A stretch of 64,000 nt of DNA. It comes from Actinobacillus succinogenes 130Z (GTDB lineage Bacteria; Pseudomonadota; Gammaproteobacteria; Enterobacterales; Pasteurellaceae). Positions 52,366-60,394 of this stretch are shown piece by piece (position 1 is the stretch's first letter; the number at the start of each line of letters is the position of its first letter). Made by a program: the position numbers and the translations under genes. The notes beneath the pieces are model-generated. The model did not search any database. It was not told where the DNA came from and saw nothing but the letters and a program-made list of their open reading frames with translations. The DNA lies in contig NC_009655.1 in the NCBI RefSeq assembly GCF_000017245.1, forward strand, positions 1,612,001 through 1,676,000, written 5' to 3'.

Positions 52366-53157
52366 TTAATTTCTGCCCAGCCAGTCTAACCAATCCTGCA
52401 TACCTTCACCTGTTGTAGATGAAAGTTGAATTACCTCGATATTCGGATTAATGCGTTTAGCATTTTCGATGCATTTGGCGACATCGAATTTCAGATACGG
52501 CAGCAGATCGATTTTGCTTAAAATCATCAAACCGGAGGCGGCAAACATATGCGGATATTTCAGCGGTTTGTCTTCGCCTTCCGTCACCGACAAAATCACC
52601 ACTTTGGCTTTTTCGCCCAAATCGAATTCGGACGGACAAACCAAGTTACCGACGTTTTCGATAAACAGCACGGAATCCGCCTGCGGCTTCAATTTCATCA
52701 GCGCCTCGGCAATCATTTGAGCGTCCAAATGGCAGCCTTTGCCCGTATTCACCTGAATTGCCGGCACACCGGTTTCGCGGATGCGGTCGGCGTCGTTTTC
52801 CGTTTGCTGATCCCCTTCAATAACGTAACAAGTACGGTCATTTTTTAATGCGTTTAAGGTGGCGGTTAATAGCGTCGTTTTGCCGGAACCCGGGCTGGAA
52901 ACCAGATTTAAGGTTAAAATACGATTCTTTTCAAAAAACTGACGGTTTATCTCCGCCAGTCGGTTATTTTTCCCCAACACGTCCTGCTCGACTTTAAGCA
53001 ACCGTTTCTGATGTTCGTCTTGTTCTGTCGAATGAAAATGTGATTGTGAAAAGTTCGGTAATTTGACCGCACTTTGTTCGTGTGAATGGTGGTGCGAATG
53101 GGGCAATGCGCCGATACGGACTTGATCGGGGTGACCACAACCACAGGTTGTACACAT
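52366..53157 (-). CDS. hypB: Hydrogenase nickel-incorporation GTPase HypB
   Basis: 263-residue SIMIBI GTPase that supplies nickel to NiFe-hydrogenase precursors. The N-terminal high-affinity nickel motif CTTCGCG (residues 2-8) and a His-rich stretch (HSHHHSHEQ) are present. P-loop SSPGSGKTTLL, then GDQQTENDADRI, ENVGNLVCPSEFDLG and SKIDLLPY follow. An uptake signal is translated as SAVKLP in the linker. AGAG precedes the ATG. An FNR-like site lies about 90 bases upstream. No hypA is adjacent. Confidence 0.96.
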   Translation of the reverse strand: MCTTCGCGHPDQVRIGALPHSHHHSHEQSAVKLPNFSQSHFHSTEQDEHQKRLLKVEQDVLGKNNRLAEINRQFFEKNRILTLNLVSSPGSGKTTLLTATLNALKNDRTCYVIEGDQQTENDADRIRETGVPAIQVNTGKGCHLDAQMIAEALMKLKPQADSVLFIENVGNLVCPSEFDLGEKAKVVILSVTEGEDKPLKYPHMFAASGLMILSKIDLLPYLKFDVAKCIENAKRINPNIEVIQLSSTTGEGMQDWLDWLGRN

Positions 53158-53207
53158 AATACTCTCCCACGTTACAAACGTTGTTATAAAATTGTAAAAA
53201 CAAAAAC

Positions 53208-53230
53208 GGGGTTAGCATAACACTAACCCC
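53208..53230 (-). terminator. ribA terminator
   Basis: GGGGTTAG and CTAACCCC form a perfect 8-bp stem with a 7-base loop, and T-rich sequence follows on the minus strand. Confidence 0.85.
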
Positions 53231-53241
53231 ATCAGATAGAA

Positions 53242-53255
53242 TTGACCGAGATCAA
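53242..53255 (-). promoter_or_regulatory. FNR-like site upstream of hypB
   Basis: TTGACCGAGATCAA matches TTGAT-N4-ATCAA at 9 of 10 positions. A -10-like TATGCT (53219 to 53214) is about 30 bases from its centre, as in class II promoters, but those bases also form the loop of the ribA terminator. Anaerobic induction of hyp genes would be sensible; the evidence is modest. Confidence 0.45.
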
Positions 53256-53259
53256 TTCC

Positions 53260-53913
53260 CTACTCATCAGCGGGGATTTCCGATTGACAATGCGGGCACT
53301 CCAGAAAATGTTTTTTATTGTTATGGACGATGTAATGTCCCATTTTCTTGGCTTTGGTATCGAGATAACCGACGTTATAACGGTTTTCGCCTACGTTTAA
53401 CGGCACCCGTTCCACCACGTTAATTCCCGCGGATTTCATGGTTTCGATTTTCGCCGGATTATTGGTTAACAACCGAACAGCTTTCACCCCCAATTGTTCA
53501 AAAATATCGGCGCATACGGAAAAATTACGTTCGTCCGCTTTAAAACCGAGAGCCAGATTCGCTTCGATAGTGTCCATACCTTGATCCTGCAAAGCATAAG
53601 CACGAATTTTGTTAATCAAGCCGATGCCGCGGCCTTCTTCACGGTGATAAATCAACACGCCGCGCCCTTCCTCGCTGATTTGACGCAATGCTCTGGCAAG
53701 CTGGAAACCGCAATCGCATTTCAAACTGTGCAACGCGTCGCCGGTTAAACATTCGGAATGAATGCGGGCCAATACCGGCTGTCCGTCTTCCACATCGCCC
53801 ATCACTAACGCAACATGCTCTTTTTTGGTGTCGGGAAACTCAAATCCCACAATTTTAAAAATACCGAATTCGGTCGGTAAAGTGGCTTCAGTCACACGCT
53901 GAATTTTTGCCAT
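53260..53913 (-). CDS. ribA: GTP cyclohydrolase II
   Basis: 217-residue zinc enzyme that opens GTP to the pyrimidine precursor of riboflavin. Zinc cysteines are in HSECLTGDALHSLKCDCGFQ, the catalytic region in GVLIYHREEGRGIGL, and RLLTNNPAKI follows. The C-terminal ECPHCQSEIP tail adds a further Cys-x-x-Cys. The start has GGAATT upstream. It is divergent from pgpB with an 83-base gap. Confidence 0.97.
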   Translation of the reverse strand: MAKIQRVTEATLPTEFGIFKIVGFEFPDTKKEHVALVMGDVEDGQPVLARIHSECLTGDALHSLKCDCGFQLARALRQISEEGRGVLIYHREEGRGIGLINKIRAYALQDQGMDTIEANLALGFKADERNFSVCADIFEQLGVKAVRLLTNNPAKIETMKSAGINVVERVPLNVGENRYNVGYLDTKAKKMGHYIVHNNKKHFLECPHCQSEIPADE

Positions 53914-53996
53914 AGATAAATTCCTTATTCTGATTTTGCCGCACTAATGATAGAATGCAAACTTGATTAAAATACCATCATTAGGAAGCCGTATTT

Positions 53997-54722
53997 ATGT
54001 TAAAACGCCTGTCATTATATACGTTTTTACTGTGTCTTGTGCCAATTTTTGTCTGGATTTTTTCCTGGAAATGGGCGGGAGATGCGCATCTCACCCAATT
54101 TGATCAGTTTCTTTATTGGCTGACGGAAACCGGCAGTTCGCCTTATGCCCTCATTACTTGCGGTGTGTTTGCCCTGCTTTTCGCTCCGATTTTCCCGAAC
54201 CGTAAAAAATGGACGCTGGCGGTCATTGTCATGGCTCTCGCCACTTGCGTCACCCAAGGCATTAAAAGCGTGTCCAAAACCGTTTTTGCCGAACCTCGCC
54301 CTTTTGTTATCGAACTTGCAGAAAAATCCGGCGTTTCTACCGAATATTTCTATGATCACCCGCGTCAACAGCGGAAATTACTGGTAAATCAGTTCTATGC
54401 CGATAAATCCGAAACGCCGGCTTGGTTAAGCCGTCACCGCGAACATGAAACCGGCTACTCTTTTCCTTCCGGTCACACGATTTTCGCCGTCACCTGGCTG
54501 TTATTAGCGGTCGGTTTTACCGAAATCTACGGACGTTGCAAAACCAGCTCCAAAATCTTAGTAGCGACGACCTTCCTGTGGGCGTTATTAATGCTTGTCA
54601 GCCGTTTACGCCTCGGCATGCACCATCCCATCGATTTATTAGTCAGTTCCTTAATCGCCTGGATGATTAATTGCAGTGTTTTTTGGTATTTACGTAAAAA
54701 AGCGATCTTCGTCAAAGAATAA
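53997..54722 (+). CDS. pgpB: Phosphatidylglycerophosphatase B (PAP2 family)
   Basis: 241-residue inner-membrane phosphatase with about six transmembrane segments that acts on phosphatidylglycerol phosphate, phosphatidate and undecaprenyl diphosphate in E. coli. The PAP2 motifs are present: KTVFAEPRPF (K-x6-RP), SFPSGHT (PSGH) and SRLRLGMHHPIDLL (SR-x5-H-x3-D). It is divergent from ribA, its usual neighbour in E. coli. AGGAAGCCG precedes the ATG. Confidence 0.93.
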   Translation: MLKRLSLYTFLLCLVPIFVWIFSWKWAGDAHLTQFDQFLYWLTETGSSPYALITCGVFALLFAPIFPNRKKWTLAVIVMALATCVTQGIKSVSKTVFAEPRPFVIELAEKSGVSTEYFYDHPRQQRKLLVNQFYADKSETPAWLSRHREHETGYSFPSGHTIFAVTWLLLAVGFTEIYGRCKTSSKILVATTFLWALLMLVSRLRLGMHHPIDLLVSSLIAWMINCSVFWYLRKKAIFVKE

Positions 54723-54771
54723 AGCGAAAAGTGCGGTTAAAATTTTCAAAATTTTTGCATAGGAGAAAGGT

Positions 54772-55686
54772 ATGTTATACGGATTCGACATCGGCGGCAC
54801 TAAGATAGAACTTGCCGTTTTCAATGAAAAATTAGAAAAACAGTACAGCGAACGCGTACCCACCCCGCAAAATAATTATGACGAGTGGTTATCCGTTATT
54901 GTCAGTCTGGTGCAAAAAGCCGACGCTAAATTCGGTTGTAAAGGCTCGGTAGGCTTAGGCTTGCCCGGTTTTGTCAACCGGGAAACGGGTATTGCCGAAA
55001 TTACCAACATACGTGTTGCCGACAATAAACCGATTTTGAAGGATTTGTCCGAACGCTTAGAACGTGAGGTGCGGGCGGAAAACGATGCCAACTGTTTCGC
55101 ACTTTCCGAAGCCTGGGATGAAGAAAATCACCAATATCCATTCGTGCTAGGATTAATTCTCGGCACCGGTTTCGGCGGCGGCCTGGTGTTCAACGGCAAA
55201 GTCCATTCGGGTAATATCGGCATGGCGGGAGAACTGGGCCATATTCAGTTGAATTATCACGCTTTAAAATTGCTCGGTTGGGATAAAGCGCCGATATATA
55301 AATGCGGTTGCGGTAATTCTGCCTGCTTAGACACTTATTTGTCCGGTCGCGGCTTCGAAATGCTGTATCGAGATTTACAGGGCGAATCGCTGCCCGCCAA
55401 ACAGATTATCGAAAAATTTTACGCTGATGATAAAAGTGCGGTCGAATTTGTGAAACTTTTTGTGGAACTGGCGGCGATTTCCATCGGCAATATCATCACC
55501 GCGTTAGATCCCCATTTAATCGTGCTGGGCGGCGGTCTGTCCAATTTCGATTATCTTTACGACGCGTTACCGAAAGCGCTTCCTTGCCATTTGATGCGTA
55601 GTGCCAAAGTCCCTGTTATTAAAAAAGCCAAATACGGCGACTCCGGCGGCGTACGCGGTGCGACGGCGCTGTTTTTAACACGCTGA
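54772..55686 (+). CDS. nagK: N-acetylglucosamine kinase (ROK family)
   Basis: 304-residue sugar kinase that phosphorylates GlcNAc, mainly from peptidoglycan recycling. ATP site FDIGGTKIELAVF is at the N-terminus, catalytic Asp in ENDANCFALSE, GTGFGGGLVFNGK follows, and the ROK zinc motif CGCGNSACLDTYLSG is intact. The length equals E. coli NagK. AGGAGAAAGG precedes the ATG. An internal uptake signal is translated as KSAVEF. An uptake-signal terminator follows. Confidence 0.96.
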   Translation: MLYGFDIGGTKIELAVFNEKLEKQYSERVPTPQNNYDEWLSVIVSLVQKADAKFGCKGSVGLGLPGFVNRETGIAEITNIRVADNKPILKDLSERLEREVRAENDANCFALSEAWDEENHQYPFVLGLILGTGFGGGLVFNGKVHSGNIGMAGELGHIQLNYHALKLLGWDKAPIYKCGCGNSACLDTYLSGRGFEMLYRDLQGESLPAKQIIEKFYADDKSAVEFVKLFVELAAISIGNIITALDPHLIVLGGGLSNFDYLYDALPKALPCHLMRSAKVPVIKKAKYGDSGGVRGATALFLTR

Positions 55687-55697
55687 TGATTTTTGTC

Positions 55698-55730
55698 AAA
55701 AGTGCGGTAAAAATTGACCGCACTTTTTTG
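55698..55730 (+). terminator. nagK terminator made of two uptake signals
   Basis: AAAAGTGCGGT and ACCGCACTTTT form an 11-bp stem with an 8-base loop, then a T run. Confidence 0.85.
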
Positions 55731-55778
55731 TTTTTAGGCGTACAATATCTTTGTGGCAATTTGATTACGGAGGCAATC

Positions 55779-56558
55779 ATGGCACAGAAAAATCTCAAAC
55801 GGCAAGTCTTCGACTATGTGCTGACGCAGTACGGCTCCGAACCGGAATATTTATGGAAAACCTATCCCGATTACGCCGTTTTGCGTCATACGGATAACCG
55901 CAAATGGTATGCCATTGTGATGAATGTGCCGAAATCGAAACTCGGACTGAGCGGAACGGGAGCCATCGATATAATGAATATTAAATGTTCGCCGGAAATC
56001 CTCAGCACTTTTCTTGCCCAACAGGGGGTTCTGCCCGCCTATCATATGAATAAATCCCACTGGATGACTATTCGGCTTGACGGTTCGGTGGATAAAGACA
56101 CGATTTTCTTTTTGCTTAACGGCAGTTTCGATTTAACCGCCACCCGCCAAGTGAAGAAAAAACTCGGTATCGCCCGTTATACGGAATGGATTGTGCCGGC
56201 CAACCCGAAATATTATGACGTAGAAAAAGAGCTGCGCGAAGGCGGCGAAATTATTTGGAAACAAAGCAATAATATTGCTGTGGACGATATTGTCTATATG
56301 TACGTCACCGCGCCGACGGCGGCAATCCGTTACAAATGTTTAGTGCTGGAAGTCAACATTCCTTATCAATTCCGGCATGATCGGCTGCAAATCAAACGAG
56401 TGATGAAAATCCGTTGTTTAAAAGAATACGATAAAAATCTTATTCCCCGCGTGAAAATGGCGGAATTCGGCGTTTCCGCCGTGCGCGGTCCCCGTCATAT
56501 GCCTTATAGCTTAAAACGGGAAATTGAGGCATTAATCGGAGAACAAAAAGCATCATAA
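55779..56558 (+). CDS. YjbR/MmcQ-domain protein fused to an EVE/PUA-like domain
   Basis: 259-residue protein with two parts. Residues about 4-115 follow the MmcQ/YjbR fold (FDYVLTQYGSEPEYLWKTYPD, KSHWMTIRLDGSV), a family with a DNA-binding-like CyaY fold and unknown role. Residues about 133-255 (YTEWIVPANPKYYDVEKELR, WKQSNNIAVDDIVYMYVT, RGPRHMPYSL) resemble the EVE branch of the PUA superfamily, which recognises modified bases in nucleic acids. The start at 55779 has ACGGAGG upstream; the frame is open further but crosses the nagK terminator. Function is unknown. The EVE assignment is by pattern only. Confidence 0.75.
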   Translation: MAQKNLKRQVFDYVLTQYGSEPEYLWKTYPDYAVLRHTDNRKWYAIVMNVPKSKLGLSGTGAIDIMNIKCSPEILSTFLAQQGVLPAYHMNKSHWMTIRLDGSVDKDTIFFLLNGSFDLTATRQVKKKLGIARYTEWIVPANPKYYDVEKELREGGEIIWKQSNNIAVDDIVYMYVTAPTAAIRYKCLVLEVNIPYQFRHDRLQIKRVMKIRCLKEYDKNLIPRVKMAEFGVSAVRGPRHMPYSLKREIEALIGEQKAS

Positions 56559-56590
56559 CTCAAAGTGCGGTCAGAATTTCCGCTGTTTTT

Positions 56591-56651
56591 TGTGATCCCG
56601 CTCACAATTTTCATAAACTGTTTTGTTTTTTCAAAATAATCGGACTAAACT
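56591..56651 (+). promoter_or_regulatory. CRP site and promoter upstream of thiMDE
   Basis: TGTGATCCCGCTCACA (56591-56606) is a perfect TGTGA-N6-TCACA. TTGTTT (56623-56628), 17 bases and TAAACT (56646-56651) form a promoter whose start would be near 56658, at the edge of the riboswitch. The CRP centre is then at about -60, as in class I activation. Confidence 0.6.
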
Positions 56652-56659
56652 ACAGACCC

Positions 56660-56737
56660 ATTAGTCGGGGTGCCGCGTAAGCGGCTGAGATAACACCCGT
56701 GAACCTGATACAGCTAATACTGGCGTAGGAAACTAAT
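56660..56737 (+). ncRNA. TPP riboswitch (THI element)
   Basis: The conserved core is clear: GGGGTGCC, CTGAGATAACACCCG, GAACCTGATACAGCTAATAC and GCGTAGGAAAC, closed by TTAGT (56661-56665) and ACTAA (56732-56736). It lies about 120 bases before thiM. The 56738-56857 spacer is the expression platform; a hairpin sequestering the thiM ribosome site is likely but was not resolved. Confidence 0.97.
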
Positions 56738-56857
56738 TGCAGCCTCTTGAGCATAATTTGCGGCGGAATCGTTCTGCCCGCATGTCAAAGTCAACCGATT
56801 TTCTTTTCCTTTCGTCCTGTTGCTGTTTAACTTTATGCTGAAGACAAAAGGAACCTT

Positions 56858-57667
56858 ATGCAATTCCGTTATTTATCCCTCGTGCGGCAGCAAGCGCCGC
56901 TGGAGCACTGCATTACCAATATCGTTGTCACTAACTTTTCTGCCAACGGCTTATTGGCTTTAGGCGCCTCACCCTTTATGTCCGCTATGCCGCAAGAAGT
57001 GACGGAAATCCAAAATTTCGCCCAAGCTTTATTAATTAATATCGGTACGCTGAATCAAAGCGATGTGGAAGCCATGTTAATCGCAGGCAAAGCCGCCAAT
57101 CGTACGGGCGTGCCGGTGGTATTAGATCCCGTAGGTGCGGGCGCAACGCTCTTTCGCCGAAAAATCGTCGAACAATTTCTGGCTGAAATCAACTTTGCGG
57201 TCATTCGCGGTAATGCGGCGGAAATCGGCTTTTTAGCGGGAACGGACTGGCAAGGTAAAGGCGTGGACGCCGGTACCGGCGCCGATTCCGAAAATTTAAG
57301 CCGGCTCGCCCAAAGCGTTGCGCAAAAATATCGTTGTGTCGTCGCATTAAGCGGTGAAACCGATTTTATTAGTGACGGATTAAAAACCTACCAAATCTGT
57401 AACGGTACAAGGATGTTACCTAAAGTGACAGGGTCAGGATGTTTACTAGGTGCCGTGATCGCCGCATTTTTAGGCGTCAGCCCGCCGCAGGATTATTTTT
57501 CCGCCTGCACGGAAGCCTGCACGGTTTACGCAGTTGCCGGCGAACTTGCCGCTCAAGGGCTGAGCAACGAATACGGTAGTTTTGCGATGAATTTTATCAA
57601 TCAGTTAGGGGCAATTCATGAAACCCGACTCGCCGATAAGGCACGAGTTCTCGCCCAACACGAATAA
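56858..57667 (+). CDS. thiM: Hydroxyethylthiazole kinase
   Basis: 269-residue salvage enzyme that phosphorylates 4-methyl-5-(2-hydroxyethyl)thiazole with ATP. HCITNIVVTNFSANGLLALG at the N-terminus, VPVVLDPVGAGAT, and the C-terminal anion hole VTGSGCLLGA with catalytic Cys are diagnostic. AAAAGGAACC precedes the ATG. It is first in thiMDE, under the TPP riboswitch. Confidence 0.96.
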   Translation: MQFRYLSLVRQQAPLEHCITNIVVTNFSANGLLALGASPFMSAMPQEVTEIQNFAQALLINIGTLNQSDVEAMLIAGKAANRTGVPVVLDPVGAGATLFRRKIVEQFLAEINFAVIRGNAAEIGFLAGTDWQGKGVDAGTGADSENLSRLAQSVAQKYRCVVALSGETDFISDGLKTYQICNGTRMLPKVTGSGCLLGAVIAAFLGVSPPQDYFSACTEACTVYAVAGELAAQGLSNEYGSFAMNFINQLGAIHETRLADKARVLAQHE

Positions 57668-57677
57668 GGAGCATAAT

Positions 57678-58481
57678 ATGACAACACCACAGGTTCTCAC
57701 CATCGCCGGTTCGGACAGTGGCGGCGGAGCCGGTATTCAGGCGGATATTAAAACCTTCCAAATGCGCGGCGTATTCGGTACTTCCGTGGTTACCGCCGTC
57801 ACGGCGCAAAATACTTTAGGCGTCTTCGATATTCATCCGATTCCGGCGACGACCATTCAAGCGCAATTAAAAGCGGTTGCGGAGGATTTCACTCTTGGTT
57901 CGGCGAAAATCGGTATGTTAGGTAATGCGGAGATTATCGCCTGCGTCGCAGAAGGATTGGAACAATATCCGTTGCCGAATATCGTATTGGATCCCGTGAT
58001 GATCGCCAAAGGCGGCACTCCGCTTCTGCAACAAAACGCCGTTGCCGCGCTGAAAAAATTAATCCTCCCTAAAGCGTATATCGTCACGCCCAATATTCCC
58101 GAAACGGAAGCGCTGACCGGCATTAAAATTCAAAACCATCAATCCGTTTTCGACGCTGCGCAGATTTTACTCGAATCCGGGGTGAAAAACGTAGTGATTA
58201 AAGGCGGACACAGCCAAGATTCGAAAAGCGCGGTCTGTACGGACTGGATTTTTACGCCGCAAGGCAATTTCACATTGGAATCTCCGCGTTTCGATACCCG
58301 TCACACCCACGGTACCGGCTGCACGTTTTCCGCCTGTATCGCTGCGGAGCTGGCAAAAGGTTGCAGCGTAGAACAAGCCGTTCGCACCGCGAAGAGCTAC
58401 ATTACCGCCGCTATTCGTCATCCGTTAAATATCGGGCACGGCCACGGGCCGACCAATCATTGGGCATATTCTCATGAATAA
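57678..58481 (+). CDS. thiD: Hydroxymethylpyrimidine/phosphomethylpyrimidine kinase
   Basis: 267-residue ribokinase-fold enzyme that makes HMP diphosphate for thiamine synthesis. TIAGSDSGGGAGIQADIKTF, DPVMIAKGG and the C-terminal HGTGCTFSACIAA with catalytic Cys are present. The start at 57678 with AAGGAG is ten bases after thiM; the upstream 20-codon extension lies within thiM. Its end overlaps thiE by eight bases. Confidence 0.97.
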   Translation: MTTPQVLTIAGSDSGGGAGIQADIKTFQMRGVFGTSVVTAVTAQNTLGVFDIHPIPATTIQAQLKAVAEDFTLGSAKIGMLGNAEIIACVAEGLEQYPLPNIVLDPVMIAKGGTPLLQQNAVAALKKLILPKAYIVTPNIPETEALTGIKIQNHQSVFDAAQILLESGVKNVVIKGGHSQDSKSAVCTDWIFTPQGNFTLESPRFDTRHTHGTGCTFSACIAAELAKGCSVEQAVRTAKSYITAAIRHPLNIGHGHGPTNHWAYSHE

Positions 58482-59139
58482 AATTAAATCCATGCTTTCC
58501 GTTTATTTTATCGCCGGTTCGCAAGATTGCCGTCACTTACCCGGTTCGCCGGTGGAAAATCTGTTGAATATTTTACAGCAGGCGTTAGAAGCCGGTATCA
58601 CCTGTTTTCAATTTCGTGAAAAAGGCGAACGTTCGCTGGCACAGAATCCGCAGTTAAAACACCGGCTGGCTCTGCAATGCCAACAGTTATGCCGACAATT
58701 TAACGTGCCCTTTATCATCAATGACGACATCGGACTGGCATTAGCCATTCGGGCGGACGGCATTCATGTAGGGCAAAAAGATACGGCGGTCGAACGCATT
58801 TTATCCCGTGCCGACTATCGTCCCATTATCGGGTTGTCCATCAACACGCTAGAACAGGCGCAAGCTAATAAAGAACGGCTGGGTATCGACTATTTCGGTA
58901 TCGGGCCGATTTTCGCCACCCAGTCCAAAGCGGACCACGCCCCTGCGGTGGGCATGGAATTTATCCGACAAATACATGAACTCGGCATAGACAAACCCTG
59001 TGTCGCCATCGGCGGTATTCACGAAGATAATACGGCGGAAATACGTCGTTTAGGAGCGAACGGCGTCGCCGTAATTTCCGCCATTACAAGATCCAACGAC
59101 ATCGCCCGCACCGTACAAAACTTAGCTTGCCATTCATAA
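58474..59139 (+). CDS. thiE: Thiamine-phosphate synthase
   Basis: 221-residue TIM-barrel enzyme that joins HMP diphosphate and thiazole phosphate. FQFREKGERSL, VPFIINDDIGLALAIRADGIHVGQKD, DYFGIGPIFATQSKADH and VAIGGIHEDN are the family motifs. It overlaps thiD by eight bases, implying coupling. A later ATG at 58492 is possible. With thiL at 36 kb, the window carries salvage and coupling steps but no thiC, thiG or thiH. Confidence 0.96.
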   Translation: MNKIKSMLSVYFIAGSQDCRHLPGSPVENLLNILQQALEAGITCFQFREKGERSLAQNPQLKHRLALQCQQLCRQFNVPFIINDDIGLALAIRADGIHVGQKDTAVERILSRADYRPIIGLSINTLEQAQANKERLGIDYFGIGPIFATQSKADHAPAVGMEFIRQIHELGIDKPCVAIGGIHEDNTAEIRRLGANGVAVISAITRSNDIARTVQNLACHS

Positions 59140-59141
59140 CT

Positions 59142-59210
59142 AAAAGTGCGGTCGGAATCCGGTAAGTTTTGCTGATGAATAAAAACCTTTAAAATTGCGA
59201 CCGCACTTTT
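59142..59210 (+). terminator. thiMDE terminator made of two uptake signals
   Basis: AAAAGTGCGGTCG and CGACCGCACTTTT form a 13-bp stem across a 43-base loop, then T residues. A half ArgR-like sequence (TGAATAAAAA) lies in the loop. Confidence 0.7.
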
Positions 59211-59274
59211 TGCTTTAACAGGTATGATAAAAACGATAAGATAACGCTCATACTCATTACAAGGAGCAAGCAGC

Positions 59275-60279
59275 ATGCCATTTAATCTGAAAAACCGTCA
59301 TTTATTAAGTTTAGTTCACCATACCCCCCGCGAAATTCAGTTTTTACTCGACTTGGCGCGGGAGTTAAAACACGCCAAATATACCGGCACGGAACAACCG
59401 CGTTTGAAAGGAAAAAATATTGCCTTAATCTTTGAAAAAACCTCCACCCGCACGCGTTGTTCCTTTGAAGTGGCGGCTTATGATCAAGGCGCGAATGTGA
59501 CATATCTTGATCCCGTTTCCTCTCAAATCGGACATAAAGAAAGTATTAAAGACACGGCGCGCGTACTGGGGCGTTTATACGACGCTATCGAATATCGCGG
59601 TTTCAGTCAGCAAATTGTGAAGGATTTGGCAAAATATTCCGGCGTGCCGGTATTTAACGGGTTAACCGACGAATTCCATCCGACCCAAATGCTGGCGGAC
59701 GTACTCACTATGCTGGAACACAGTACCAAACCGCTGAACGAAATCAGCTATGTTTATATCGGCGACGCCCGCAATAATATGGGGAACTCGTTGCTGTTAA
59801 TCGGTGCTAAATTGGGCATGGATGTGCGGATTTGCGCGCCGAAAGCATTGCTGCCGGAAGAAAAACTGGTTGTCATGTGCCGGGAATTTGCCGAAGAAAC
59901 CGGCGCACGCATTACAGTGACGGAGGATATTGATACGGCGGTGCGCAATGTGGATTTCGTACACACCGATATTTGGGTGTCTATGGGCGAACCGCTTGAA
60001 GCCTGGGGCGAACGTATTGATTTGCTGATGCCGTATCAGGTAACGCTGGACTTAATGAAACGTACAGGCAATCCCGGCGTGAAGTTTATGCACTGTTTAC
60101 CGGCGTTTCACAACTGCGAAACCAAAGTAGGACAGGAAATTGCGGCAAAATATCCGGCGCTGGCAAACGGTATTGAGGTCACCGAAGAGGTGTTCGAAAG
60201 CCCGATGAATATTGCCTTCGAACAGGCGGAAAATCGTATGCATACCATTAAAGCCGTAATGGTTGCTTCATTGGCTTAA
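59275..60279 (+). CDS. argF: Ornithine carbamoyltransferase
   Basis: 334-residue enzyme that makes citrulline from ornithine and carbamoyl phosphate, or runs catabolically in some bacteria. Carbamoyl-phosphate motif STRTR is at residues 57-61, then FHPTQMLAD and FMHCLPAFH with the active-site Cys. AAGGAGC precedes the ATG. No arc operon partners (arcA, arcC) are adjacent, which favours an anabolic role, but the family does not settle this. Confidence 0.97.
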   Translation: MPFNLKNRHLLSLVHHTPREIQFLLDLARELKHAKYTGTEQPRLKGKNIALIFEKTSTRTRCSFEVAAYDQGANVTYLDPVSSQIGHKESIKDTARVLGRLYDAIEYRGFSQQIVKDLAKYSGVPVFNGLTDEFHPTQMLADVLTMLEHSTKPLNEISYVYIGDARNNMGNSLLLIGAKLGMDVRICAPKALLPEEKLVVMCREFAEETGARITVTEDIDTAVRNVDFVHTDIWVSMGEPLEAWGERIDLLMPYQVTLDLMKRTGNPGVKFMHCLPAFHNCETKVGQEIAAKYPALANGIEVTEEVFESPMNIAFEQAENRMHTIKAVMVASLA

Positions 60280-60306
60280 CAGAAACACCCTGACAAAAAC
60301 TCAGTA

Positions 60307-60349
60307 AAAAATCACCGCACTTTTGCAACATGCAAATGCGGTGATTTTT
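60307..60349. terminator. argF/mtnN bidirectional terminator
   Basis: AAAAATCACCGCA and TGCGGTGATTTTT (13 bp) plus an inner TTTGCA/TGCAAA stem make one very long hairpin; only the left arm contains a uptake-signal core. Confidence 0.85.
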
Positions 60350-60394
60350 CTTTTTCGATTCGAAACGGATAAGCATACATTAAATCATGTTGCA

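Noticed and set aside
59176..59190. ArgR box for argF
   Set aside because: Only one half-site (TGAATAAAAA) fits, and it lies in the loop of the thiE terminator.
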